A stretch of 16,218 nucleotides of DNA from Desulfobacteraceae bacterium (GTDB lineage: Bacteria; Desulfobacterota; Desulfobacteria; Desulfobacterales; SURF-15), in assembly GCA_003599475.1 (NCBI GenBank), contig QZKK01000149.1, forward strand, positions 1-16,218. The letters run 5' to 3'. Positions 1 through 6,710 of the stretch are shown piece after piece (positions within the stretch are counted from its first letter, which is position 1; each line of letters starts with the position of its first letter). A model generated the notes under the pieces. The model saw only the letters and a list, made by a program, of their open reading frames with translations. It was not told the origin of the DNA and ran no database searches. The position numbers and the translations under genes were made by a program.

Positions 1-483
1 ACTCTTTGCATACTCATTGTAATCGGCAGCCCTGCTGCATTTGGCAAGCGCCTTGTCCGCGGTTTCCCCGGCAAGCCCTTCATCGGAAAGCACTTCCTGT
101 ACGATTTTGCTCAAATCGAGGAAATCTTTAATCTTTACGCACTTTGCCTGGGCGGCGACAATGATCTCTTTTGCGGCTTCCGCCTCCCCGATCTCCGATG
201 CTGCCTTGGCCATATTCACCAATTCCTGGACATTGGCGCAGTAGGTCTTTCCCTGATCCAGATAGGCTTTTCCCTTTTCTTTGTCTCCAAACACCTGAAG
301 GGCACCCTTTGCCAGAGCGAGAAAGTCGCCGGAAGCGGCTGCCCAATAGGCACCGTCTTCGAAGAGGCGATCCGCCCATTCTTTGTCGGACACTCCCTCC
401 ATGACCTCTTTGGCGAGATTTACAAAATCTTCCGTCGTCTGACATTGCTGCTCTTTCGCTTCCAGATCTTCTTTCAATCCCAT
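1..483 (-). CDS. Helical-repeat protein of unknown function (N-terminal part; runs off left edge)
   Basis: An open frame of exactly 161 codons runs from an ATG at 483 to base 1 with no stop, so the gene continues outside the window. The start is supported by a GAGGAG-type ribosome site (about 490-495). There is no signal peptide. After a charged lead of 19 residues the protein is made of repeats whose first residues are F20, F54, L88, F121 and Y155, a period of 34, 34, 33 and 34. Each unit opens with a pattern like F-[VL]-x-[LM]-[AS]-K. Units 1, 2 and 4 carry an Asp at position 14 (D33, D67, D134), and units 1 and 2 a Gly at position 25. The length matches a two-helix repeat such as TPR, but the usual TPR Trp/Gly/Tyr/Pro positions are not recognisable. 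I do not recognise the family; a scaffold or binding role is a guess. Composition is acidic and Ala-rich, suggesting a soluble cytoplasmic protein. Confidence 0.8.
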   Translation of the reverse strand, partial: MGLKEDLEAKEQQCQTTEDFVNLAKEVMEGVSDKEWADRLFEDGAYWAAASGDFLALAKGALQVFGDKEKGKAYLDQGKTYCANVQELVNMAKAASEIGEAEAAKEIIVAAQAKCVKIKDFLDLSKIVQEVLSDEGLAGETADKALAKCSRAADYNEYAKS

Positions 484-514
484 TTTTCACTCCTCGAATT
501 TTTTGCTTTATTTC

Positions 515-541
515 TCCCGCAGAGACGCTGAGACGCAGAGG
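515..541. repeat. Short imperfect intergenic repeat (GCAGAGACGC / GACGCAGAG type)
   Basis: The motif CGCAGAGACG is followed after CTGA by GACGCAGAG, giving a near-repeat of the GACGCAGAG core. Similar CAGAGACGC strings are, from memory, scattered in intergenic DNA of deltaproteobacteria. Only one copy is seen here. It sits in the predicted untranslated leader of the repeat protein. Confidence 0.4.
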
Positions 542-589
542 AAATTATTTTTCCGAATATCGATGTCTTGTACATTTGTGACACGATTC

Positions 590-620
590 ATTACATACGG
601 TACAGGGATGGGTTTGTCAA
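590..620 (-). promoter_or_regulatory. Sigma-70-like promoter for the left-edge repeat protein
   Basis: On the minus strand a perfect TTGACA (620-615) is followed by TATGTA at 17 bases (597-592) or, in a better hexamer match, TGTAAT at 19 bases (595-590). Transcription would start near 583, giving a leader of about 100 bases before the ATG at 483. It lies downstream of the desulfurase gene, so the repeat protein can be transcribed independently of the Mo-enzyme operon. Confidence 0.5.
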
Positions 621-657
621 GAATTTAGGAAAAACAGGATTTTACGGGGACAGCGGA

Positions 658-1803
658 TCAAGGAAAACCCCGCAAGCGGTTTACAGCCGAAGCGACAATC
701 CGGATGGTTTTTTCAATCTCTTCGGTTGTGGTCATTCGACCGGCGCTGAAGCGGATGGTTCCCTGGGCCCACTCCGGCGGAATCTTCATGGCCTGAAGGA
801 CATGCGAGATCTCCACGCGGTCCGAATGGCAGGCTGCACCGGCGGAAGCGGCCACTTCCAGGCCGATCTCCTCGAGGATCCTGTCGGCTTCGAGCCCTTT
901 AAATGAGATGCTCAACGTATTGGGAAGCCGCTTGGTCGGGTGGCCGTTCAAGCGGATTTCACCGAGCCTTTCGGAAAACCCTCCCCAGAGTCTGTCCCGC
1001 AGCGCCTGTATACGGATCATCTGCCCGGGCAGGTCGCGGGCGGCGATCTCACATGCTTTTCCCAGGCCCACAATCTCGAGCACGTTTTCGGTTCCGGCGC
1101 GAATGCCCATCTCCTGCCCTGCGCCGTGGCAGAATTTATCCAACAGGACACCTTCCCGTACATAGAGGGCGCCGACCCCTTTGGGTGCATAGAGCTTGTG
1201 CCCGGCAATGGTTAAAAGATCCACCTCCAGTTCGCTCACATCGGCGGGAATCTTTCCGACTGCCTGGGATGCGTCCGTATGCATGAGAATGCCGCGGCTC
1301 CGCGCAATTTTCGAGATCTCGTGGATCGGTTGAACGGTTCCGACTTCGTTGTTTGCAAACATGACGGTGATAAGGACCGTTTCCGATCGAACCGCTTTTT
1401 CGATGTCCGAAAGGTCCACCATCCCCGAAGAATCCACCGGGACATAGTCGACCTCCCATCCGCGGCGTTCGAGATCACGGCAGACTTCCAAAACGGCCGG
1501 ATGCTCGAAAGTGGTGGTGACGATGTGGTTTCCTTTGTCTCGACGCGCCCGAGCGACCCCCTGGATGGCATGGTTGTTGGATTCAGTGCCGCCGCTGGTA
1601 AAAATGACCTCTTTTCCGGTGCAGTTGAGCAGGTCTGCGACCTGCCTCCGCGCTCTCTCAACCGCCTTTTTGGGTTCGATCCCATACCAGTGGGTGCTGG
1701 AAGGGTTTCCGAATTCGGTTTCAAGAAACGGCCGCATGGCCTCGATGACTTCCGGATCATGCGGCGTGGTTCCGTTATAATCCAAGTAGATCGGTCGGAT
1801 CAT
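658..1803 (-). CDS. Cysteine desulfurase, NifS/IscS family (class V aminotransferase fold)
   Basis: A 381-residue PLP enzyme that takes sulfur from L-cysteine as a protein-bound persulfide, leaving alanine. Visible signatures: N-terminal YLDYNGTTPHDPEV; SGGTESNNHAI (residues 70-80) for cofactor phosphate binding; His101, which stacks on PLP; HTDASQ (175-180); AGHKLYAPKG with the PLP lysine at Lys203; GAGQEMGIRAGTEN (227-240); and AGAACHSDRVEISHVL with the persulfide cysteine at Cys325. Full length for the family, all key residues present. Its ATG overlaps the TGA of the upstream FAD-subunit gene (ATGA at 1803-1800), so it is probably translationally coupled to the molybdenum hydroxylase. That suggests a dedicated role in Fe-S assembly or Mo sulfuration, as NifS4 does for xanthine dehydrogenase in Rhodobacter. 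No IscU, NifU or XdhC partner is visible here. No clear terminator follows it. Confidence 0.95.
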   Translation of the reverse strand: MIRPIYLDYNGTTPHDPEVIEAMRPFLETEFGNPSSTHWYGIEPKKAVERARRQVADLLNCTGKEVIFTSGGTESNNHAIQGVARARRDKGNHIVTTTFEHPAVLEVCRDLERRGWEVDYVPVDSSGMVDLSDIEKAVRSETVLITVMFANNEVGTVQPIHEISKIARSRGILMHTDASQAVGKIPADVSELEVDLLTIAGHKLYAPKGVGALYVREGVLLDKFCHGAGQEMGIRAGTENVLEIVGLGKACEIAARDLPGQMIRIQALRDRLWGGFSERLGEIRLNGHPTKRLPNTLSISFKGLEADRILEEIGLEVAASAGAACHSDRVEISHVLQAMKIPPEWAQGTIRFSAGRMTTTEEIEKTIRIVASAVNRLRGFP

Positions 1804-2786
1804 AAAAGCCTTTGCGCCCCTGCAAGCTGCCGCAGCCCCTTTCTCAGGAGGTTTCCCGCCATGGGGACTTTGTAGCGGTTCGACTCGAGCGGTGCTGCTT
1901 TTCGGACGGCCTCGCGCGCGGCTGCATCGATGACGCCTTCGTCAAGCTTCTGGCCGGCAATGATCTTTTCCGCTTCTAAAGCCCGCCAGGGGGCACCGGC
2001 AACTCCGCCGAATACGAACCTCGATCGTTCGACGCGATCTCCGTTCCAGTCGATCTGAATGGCGATGCTCACCAGCGCAAACGACCAAGCAGCCCTCTCC
2101 ATGACTTTCAGATAGATTCCTGCAGAGAATTCCTGCCGAATGGGGATGACGATCTCTTTGATCAGCTCATCGGGTTTGAGCACCGTCTGTTTCCTGTGGC
2201 TCGGTTGGGGCAGCCGGTACAAGGATTCGACAGGCTGTTCGCGAACGCCATCCTTAGCTGCGATCCGGACGGCGGCATCCAATGCAGCCAGGGCGGGCGC
2301 CAGGTCCGATGGATTTACTGCGATGCACGGGCACTTGCCAAATATCGCGTGAAGCCGGCTGTTTCCCAATCGGGCGTAGCAGGTGTCTCCGCCCTTTAGC
2401 CAGCATTTCACCTCGGGGTGCCTGTAATACCAGCAGCGTACGCTCTGGCAGAGGTTTCCCGCCGAGGTTCCGGCGTTTCGAATCTGACGGGTGCCGACCG
2501 TTGCCGCCGCCTGGGAAAGGATGGGAAAACGCTTTCGAACGATATCCGACGCTCCGATTTCAGAAACCGATGTGAGGGAGCCGATGATCAAGGATCCGTT
2601 TTCTTCCCGGATTTGCCTCAAATCGGGGATGGTCTTGAGATTGACCAATTTTCCGGGGGTTCGGATCCTTGCTTTAAGCTCGGTCAGAAGATCGGTGCCG
2701 CCCGCAATGGGGAGCGCTTCCGGGGCGGAAAGCAGCACAACGGCAGCCTCAAGATTCGGTGCATGAACATGTTGAAATGGTCTCAT
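1800..2786 (-). CDS. Molybdenum hydroxylase FAD-binding subunit with extra [4Fe-4S] site (CoxM/HcrB/YagS family)
   Basis: A 328-residue FAD subunit that passes electrons between flavin and the Fe-S clusters of the complex. The first FAD motif is PIAGGTDLLTELK (26-38), the second GTSAGNLCQ (106-114). Right after it comes a Cys-rich insert with Cys118, Cys128, Cys136 and Cys152/Cys154, then NPSDLAPAL. Such an insert binds a [4Fe-4S] cluster in 4-hydroxybenzoyl-CoA reductase beta and in E. coli PaoB/YagS; plain xanthine dehydrogenases lack it. The Cys spacing and the HAIFG segment look closer to the PaoB layout than to HcrB (from memory). The start at 2786 is preceded by AGAGGA (2795-2800). A 100-base gap separates it from the Mo-subunit gene; I see no terminator or convincing ORF in that gap, so I keep all four genes in one operon. 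Subunit role is sure, substrate unknown. Confidence 0.93.
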   Translation of the reverse strand: MRPFQHVHAPNLEAAVVLLSAPEALPIAGGTDLLTELKARIRTPGKLVNLKTIPDLRQIREENGSLIIGSLTSVSEIGASDIVRKRFPILSQAAATVGTRQIRNAGTSAGNLCQSVRCWYYRHPEVKCWLKGGDTCYARLGNSRLHAIFGKCPCIAVNPSDLAPALAALDAAVRIAAKDGVREQPVESLYRLPQPSHRKQTVLKPDELIKEIVIPIRQEFSAGIYLKVMERAAWSFALVSIAIQIDWNGDRVERSRFVFGGVAGAPWRALEAEKIIAGQKLDEGVIDAAAREAVRKAAPLESNRYKVPMAGNLLRKGLRQLAGAQRLL

Positions 2787-2886
2787 TTCGGATCCTCTCT
2801 ATCATCACTGATCTCATGCAGATACCGGAGGCGCGGAGAAAGACGAAAATGACATTGGGTCTTTGCGCATTTGCTTGAGATTCTAA

Positions 2887-5211
2887 TTACTTTTTCGGAT
2901 CGTCTTTCGAATCTTCTGCGATTTCCATCAGCACGCGATCGGGGGCAAACGGAATCTCGTAGATACGCTTTCCGAGGGCGTCGGCCACGGCATTGGCGAT
3001 GGCCCCGGCAGTCGGGATCACGGGAGGTTCCCCCAGCCCCTTGGCGCCGATGCTGTTTGCCACCGGGTCCGGGGAATCGATCATCTCGGCAACGATTTCC
3101 GGAATGTCTTCAACCGTCGGCACCTTATAATGGTCCAGATCGGCGTTCAGGACGATCCCCACCCGGGGGTCGACGAAGCGCTGTTCGGTCACGGCAAAGC
3201 CGATTCCCATGGTGATGCCGCCGACAAGCTGGCTGTGGGCGGTCAGCGGGTTGATCACCCGTCCGGACTCATGGACCGCGACGACTTTCTCCACCTTCAC
3301 CTGCCCGGTTTCCATATCGACTCTCACCTGCGCAAACTGGGCTCCGAAGGTGTTTACATTCTTCTCTTCCGAATTCGGACCCCGCTCTCCGCGGCCGATG
3401 ATCATGTACCCCCCGAGTTTTTTCAATACCGAATCGATCCCGATCCGGTTCCCCGAGCCTTCATCGAGAAAGCGGCCGTCCTGAATCTTCAATTTGGATA
3501 AAGGAATCTCCAGCACCTGAGAGCCGACCTCCAGCAGGCGGGTTTTAGCTTCTTCGGCCGCTGCTCGAACCGCCGGGCCGACCGAGGGGAGCGACATGCT
3601 CCCGGCGCTCAGAGGGGAAAAAACACCCACTTGGGTATCTCCCAGTTGGACGGAGACCGAAGATACGGGAAAATTCAGGGTCTCGGCTGCAATCTGGCAT
3701 AGAACCGTTCTGGTGCCGGTTCCGATATCCTGTGTGCCGGTCAGCACGACGGCTGTACCGTCCGCATTGATCTTGACCAGGGCGTATGCCGGAGGGCCGC
3801 CGCCGCCGCTCCAGACCTGGCTTGCCATTCCGAATCCGACTTTTTCAACGGCTGTGGAGAGCCTCTGTTTTTTCTCCTTCCGGTCTTTCCAGCCGATTCT
3901 TTCCGCACCCAGCGCGTATGCCTTTTTCAGCCCCTTGGTGCTGTATGGCCGTCCGGTGAGCGGGTCCGTCTCGGCATAGTTTTTGAGCCTCAGCTCGACC
4001 GGGTCCATCCCGAGCTTATTCGCCAGCTCATCCATGATCGATTCCAGGGCGTATGCGCCTTCCACATAACCGGGGGCGCGAAAGGCCAGCCAATACCCCG
4101 TGTTGATAAAAACCCCGTGGTCTTCTGTCTTTACGTGGGGGCAGCGGTAAAACCTTTTGGCGGGGCCGCAGGGACTGGCCACCCGATGGGCGGAAGCCCC
4201 CAGCGCAACCACCGATTTCTGGTAGATGGCTGTCAGGGTGCCGTCTTTTTTAGCCCCGAGCTTCAATGTCTGGACGCTGGCGGGACGGTTTCCGGCCGAT
4301 AGGTTCTCTGCCCTGCGATCGAGCAGCACCCTGACCGGACGGCCTGCGCGCTTCGACGCCATTGCCGCAATGACCGTATGTTTTCCCGCCTCGATCTTGC
4401 TGCCGAAACCGCCGCCCATGTAATGTTTGATGATGCGAACCCGATGCTGCGGCAATCCGAGCGCTCCGGCCACCTGATCGCGCACCCCGTGTATGTATTG
4501 TGTGGAATCCCAAATGGTTACGGAATTCCCCTCCCAGCAGGCGGCACATCCGTGGGTCTCCAGGCTGTTGTGAAGTGCGGTGGGGGTCCGGAAAACCCCT
4601 TCCACGACGACATCCGCCTGAGAGAAACCCTCTTCGATGCTGCCTCTCTCGTAGATCTCTGGCTTGCCTCCGAAGAGATTACCGGATGACGAGGTTTGAA
4701 CTTTGGGTGCATCCGGATCGAGCGCTTTCATAGGATCCACCACGAAGGGAAGCGGTTCGTATTCGACTGCGATCTTTTCGATCGCGTCTTCGCATATCGC
4801 TTCATCGTCTGCGATCACACAGGCCACCTCATCGCCTTCGTATCTCAGCTCGGGATTGAAGATAAAGGTCTGTCCACCTCTCCATGGGATCTCGGGTGTA
4901 TTGAGATGGGAAAGCACCAGGCGGACGCCGGGGATGCACTCGGCCTCCTCTGTGCCCAGCCGCTTCAAACGCGCTTTGGGATGCGGGCAGCGCAGAATTT
5001 TGCCGTAGAGCATTCCCGGCATGAAGACGTCATGGGCGTAGACGGCACGGCCTGTGACCCGTTCGATGCCGTCGATGCGGCTGTGGGGTTTGCCCACGAT
5101 TTCAAACCGGCGGCCGGCTTCCCAGGGAGAAATCCCCTCCCCCTCGATGACCACATACTTTTCGTAGAGCTGACCTTCGAATTCGGCTTTGGTTTTGATC
5201 ACGCGTGTCAT
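2887..5211 (-). CDS. Molybdenum hydroxylase large (Mo-pterin) subunit, xanthine dehydrogenase / HcrA family
   Basis: The catalytic subunit, 774 residues from the ATG at 5211. I chose this start because it forms an ATGA overlap with the stop of the 2Fe-2S gene; a longer frame to 5289 would add 26 Arg-rich residues encoded inside that gene. Order: a/b-hammerhead domain (IDGIERVTGRAVYAHDV, about 46-62), then Mo-cofactor binding with GGGFGSK (266-272), AFRAPG (376-381), GTQDIGTGT (492-500) and GAKGLGEPP near the C-terminus, whose Glu728 is the family's catalytic base. Subunit sizes (774/328/178) resemble 4-hydroxybenzoyl-CoA reductase. The CO-dehydrogenase active-site Cys motif is absent, so it is not CoxL. 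The substrate (aromatic acyl-CoA, aldehyde or N-heterocycle) cannot be assigned from sequence. No Tat or Sec signal is present, so it should be cytoplasmic. Confidence 0.95.
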   Translation of the reverse strand: MTRVIKTKAEFEGQLYEKYVVIEGEGISPWEAGRRFEIVGKPHSRIDGIERVTGRAVYAHDVFMPGMLYGKILRCPHPKARLKRLGTEEAECIPGVRLVLSHLNTPEIPWRGGQTFIFNPELRYEGDEVACVIADDEAICEDAIEKIAVEYEPLPFVVDPMKALDPDAPKVQTSSSGNLFGGKPEIYERGSIEEGFSQADVVVEGVFRTPTALHNSLETHGCAACWEGNSVTIWDSTQYIHGVRDQVAGALGLPQHRVRIIKHYMGGGFGSKIEAGKHTVIAAMASKRAGRPVRVLLDRRAENLSAGNRPASVQTLKLGAKKDGTLTAIYQKSVVALGASAHRVASPCGPAKRFYRCPHVKTEDHGVFINTGYWLAFRAPGYVEGAYALESIMDELANKLGMDPVELRLKNYAETDPLTGRPYSTKGLKKAYALGAERIGWKDRKEKKQRLSTAVEKVGFGMASQVWSGGGGPPAYALVKINADGTAVVLTGTQDIGTGTRTVLCQIAAETLNFPVSSVSVQLGDTQVGVFSPLSAGSMSLPSVGPAVRAAAEEAKTRLLEVGSQVLEIPLSKLKIQDGRFLDEGSGNRIGIDSVLKKLGGYMIIGRGERGPNSEEKNVNTFGAQFAQVRVDMETGQVKVEKVVAVHESGRVINPLTAHSQLVGGITMGIGFAVTEQRFVDPRVGIVLNADLDHYKVPTVEDIPEIVAEMIDSPDPVANSIGAKGLGEPPVIPTAGAIANAVADALGKRIYEIPFAPDRVLMEIAEDSKDDPKK

Positions 5212-5744
5212 GGCTTTTCGGGCTCCCCGGCGGTTTGTCTCTTTGCGGCGGCTTCGGCCGCCTGGATGATTTTCGGGTATGCACCGCACCGGCAGATGTT
5301 TCCGGCGACGGCCGTCTTGATCTCCTCCCGGGTGGGCTTTGGATTTTCATCCAGCAAGGCTTTGACGGAAAGAATCTGGCCCGGAGTGCAGAATCCACAT
5401 TGAAAAGCGTCCTGAGCGATAAACGCCTCCTGAACGGGGTGCAGAGCATCTTCTTTTGAAATCCCTTCGATCGTCTCGATCAGGCGCCCCTCGCATTCGA
5501 TCGCCAGGGTAAGGCACGAATAAAGCGAGATGCCGTCTACAATCACTGTGCAGGCGCCGCAGGTCCCCTCATCGCACCCCTTTTTGGCCCCGGTCAACCC
5601 GAGATCTTTCCGAAGCGTATCGAGCAGCGTCTGCCGCGGTTCGACGAACACCTCGTATTCTTTCCTGTTCACCCGCAGATGGATTTTTACCTTCCCTGGA
5701 CCGCGGGTTTCCATTTCCTCAGCCGGCCTCTTCTTTCGCGCCAT
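5208..5744 (-). CDS. Molybdenum hydroxylase small subunit, two [2Fe-2S] clusters (CoxS/HcrC/XdhS family)
   Basis: A 178-residue electron-transfer subunit. The plant-ferredoxin-like N-terminal domain carries GCDEGTCGAC with Cys57, Cys62, Cys65 and then Cys77. The four-helix C-terminal domain carries CGFCTPGQ (Cys116, Cys119) and NICRCGAYP (Cys151, Cys153), which hold the cluster next to the Mo cofactor. All eight ligands are present. The start at 5744 (MARKKRP) is chosen because GGAGGA lies just upstream (5748-5753); a frame from 5771 would put that Shine-Dalgarno inside the coding region. The N-terminus is basic but has no twin-Arg or hydrophobic signal, unlike periplasmic PaoA. It is the first gene of the operon, and its stop overlaps the start of the Mo subunit. 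Confidence 0.95.
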   Translation of the reverse strand: MARKKRPAEEMETRGPGKVKIHLRVNRKEYEVFVEPRQTLLDTLRKDLGLTGAKKGCDEGTCGACTVIVDGISLYSCLTLAIECEGRLIETIEGISKEDALHPVQEAFIAQDAFQCGFCTPGQILSVKALLDENPKPTREEIKTAVAGNICRCGAYPKIIQAAEAAAKRQTAGEPEKP

Positions 5745-5762
5745 TGTTCCTCCGGGTCGCAA

Positions 5763-5829
5763 CCGTTGCACGTTAAAAACCGTTTCACGTTGCAGGTTGA
5801 AGTCGTTGCACGTTCGAAATGACGTTGCG
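5763..5829. repeat. Degenerate ~20-base tandem repeat with GTTGCACGTT core
   Basis: GTTGCACGTT occurs exactly at 5765-5774 and 5805-5814, 40 bases apart. Between them lies a diverged unit (TTTCACGTTGCAGGTT, about 5783-5798) and a further half unit follows (GACGTTGCG, 5821-5829), so the period is about 20. The tract sits just upstream of the ribosome site of the Mo-hydroxylase operon, where it could matter for transcription, but no known operator is recognised. Confidence 0.5.
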
Positions 5830-5920
5830 CCTGCGGACTGGAGCTTTGAATCTTTCCATCTCTCGATTCTTCAACTTCGGGCAACGAGTTCAACGCGCAA
5901 CGGCTCTTGCTCTTTTCTGC

Positions 5921-6085
5921 TCAGGCGGCTTTCTTTTGCATATCCTGTCCGCAGCACTGCAGGGGGACTGAGCATCCGCCGGATTCGCCGGGTTTGCAGG
6001 AGCAGGTTTTTGTTACCTGAAGCTGCAGGCCGCAGGATTTGCAGTGAAAGACATCCCCTTTTTTCATTTCGTGGCAATTGGCCAT
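5921..6085 (-). CDS. Desulforedoxin/zinc-ribbon-like Cys-rich small protein
   Basis: A 54-residue protein starting at the ATG at 6085, with AAGGAG seven to eight bases upstream. Pattern: FHCKSCG (Cys15, Cys18), a central TCSC (Cys28, Cys30) with Cys38, and QCCGQDM (Cys44, Cys45). The CxxCG followed near the C-terminus by CCGxxM is the metal-binding frame of desulforedoxin and of the N-terminal domain of desulfoferrodoxin, which bind one iron through four Cys. This protein carries extra Cys residues (4, 28, 30, 38) in a longer middle loop, so it may bind a different metal or a second site. There is no superoxide-reductase domain. A good promoter at 6146-6174 lies within the upstream open frame, which supports this start over one at 6163. 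It is transcribed toward the Mo-hydroxylase operon 176 bases away, with no obvious terminator between, so read-through is possible. Confidence 0.8.
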   Translation of the reverse strand: MANCHEMKKGDVFHCKSCGLQLQVTKTCSCKPGESGGCSVPLQCCGQDMQKKAA

Positions 6086-6145
6086 GCTGGACTCCTTTCT
6101 TAAACGCGTTTGATTGGATGGCGAGTGGTCGCACTTCCGGAAAAA

Positions 6146-6174
6146 AGTATATGGGAAACCCATCCGTTCATCAA
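6146..6174 (-). promoter_or_regulatory. Sigma-70-like promoter of the desulforedoxin-like gene
   Basis: On the minus strand TTGATG (6174-6169), a 17-base spacer and TATACT (6151-6146). Predicted transcript start is near 6139, about 54 bases before the ATG at 6085. It may also feed the Mo-hydroxylase operon, since no terminator is visible between the genes. Confidence 0.6.
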
Positions 6175-6258
6175 TACCGCATGAAAATTTTTTTTAGGAA
6201 TGCGTGCGCATCTCTGCAGAGGCATGCCGCCGTAGCAGTATCAGCAATACTTGGCTGC

Positions 6259-6286
6259 TTGAAAATTCTTGAAAAAGATGTAGAAT
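6259..6286 (+). promoter_or_regulatory. Sigma-70-like promoter of the YidD-like lipoprotein gene
   Basis: TTGAAA (6259-6264), 16 bases, TAGAAT (6281-6286): five of six consensus bases in each hexamer. The predicted transcript start (about 6292-6294) falls almost on the ATG at 6295, so the message would be leaderless, or translation would begin at the ATG at 6307. Confidence 0.5.
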
Positions 6287-6294
6287 TCAGCCCC

Positions 6295-6666
6295 ATGCGA
6301 TACCGGATGATATTTTGCGCAGCCTCGGCACTGGCTCTCATGGCCTGCCAGTTTGCCCCGGCCCCTGAAACAGAACCCGGAGGCGGGCTCAATCCGTTTG
6401 CCGCAGCGGTCCGTCTTTACCGGGGGCCTCTGAATCATCTATCCGCCTTGCGGGTCGGCGAATGCCCCATGTACCCGTCGGATTCCGAATACAGCCTTCA
6501 AGCGCTTAAAAAACACGGCGCGGTCATGGGATGGATCATGAGCATCGACCGGGTCGTGCGCTGCGGCCGGGACGAGACCCGGCTTGCCCCACAGGTTTTC
6601 GTAAACGGCACCCCCAAGAGCTACGATCCGGTGGAAGAAAACGATTTCTGGTGGAGCCCGGAATAA
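6295..6666 (+). CDS. Predicted lipoprotein with YidD-like (DUF37) domain
   Basis: A 123-residue protein. Residues 1-18 form a short lipoprotein signal: basic start (MRYR), hydrophobic core and an LMAC lipobox with Cys18 as the expected lipidation site. From about residue 30 the sequence follows the YidD family: NPF..AVRLYRGPL (33-45) for the usual [LIR]xxYR..ISPL start, GECPMYPSDSEYS (56-67) for CRFxPTCSxYA, then LKKHGAVMGWIMSIDRVVRC (71-90) for the HGxxxGxxLxxxRLLRC helix, and SYDPV (109-113) for the terminal DPV. The second Cys of CxxxPTCS is Asp here. YidD normally is a small membrane-associated protein aiding YidC insertion; secretion and lipid anchoring make this one different. No Shine-Dalgarno precedes 6295; ATG 6307 is an alternative start. 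It is not next to rnpA/rpmH/yidC, the usual yidD setting. Confidence 0.75.
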   Translation: MRYRMIFCAASALALMACQFAPAPETEPGGGLNPFAAAVRLYRGPLNHLSALRVGECPMYPSDSEYSLQALKKHGAVMGWIMSIDRVVRCGRDETRLAPQVFVNGTPKSYDPVEENDFWWSPE

Positions 6667-6680
6667 GGGATCCATGAACA

Positions 6681-6710
6681 GGGGATTGGACTAGAATTCA
6701 ACCCCTTTTT
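6681..6710 (+). terminator. Rho-independent terminator of the YidD-like gene
   Basis: GGGG-A-TTG (6681-6688) pairs with CAACCCC (6699-6705) around a 10-base loop and is followed by TTTTT (6706-6710). It lies 15 bases after the stop at 6666 and overlaps the 3' end of the convergent adenosyltransferase gene. Confidence 0.5.

Noticed and set aside
128..490. Minus-strand open frame of 120 codons
   Set aside because: It is Arg/Gly/Ser-rich frame noise over the real repeat-protein gene, which lies in another minus frame and has a Shine-Dalgarno and periodic conserved residues.
2787..2886. Possible internal promoter or gene between the Mo and FAD subunits
   Set aside because: No convincing -35/-10 pair, and only an 18-codon open frame without a ribosome site.
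5212..5289. N-terminal extension of the Mo subunit
   Set aside because: It lies wholly inside the 2Fe-2S gene and codes an Arg-rich stretch; the ATG at 5211 overlaps the upstream stop in the standard way.
4696..5403. Plus-strand open frame of 235 codons
   Set aside because: It is antisense to two well-supported Mo-hydroxylase genes and its translation resembles no family I know.
5530..6294. Long plus-strand extension upstream of the YidD-like protein
   Set aside because: It runs antisense through the 2Fe-2S and desulforedoxin-like genes and would bury the lipoprotein signal; the promoter at 6259-6286 also argues against it.
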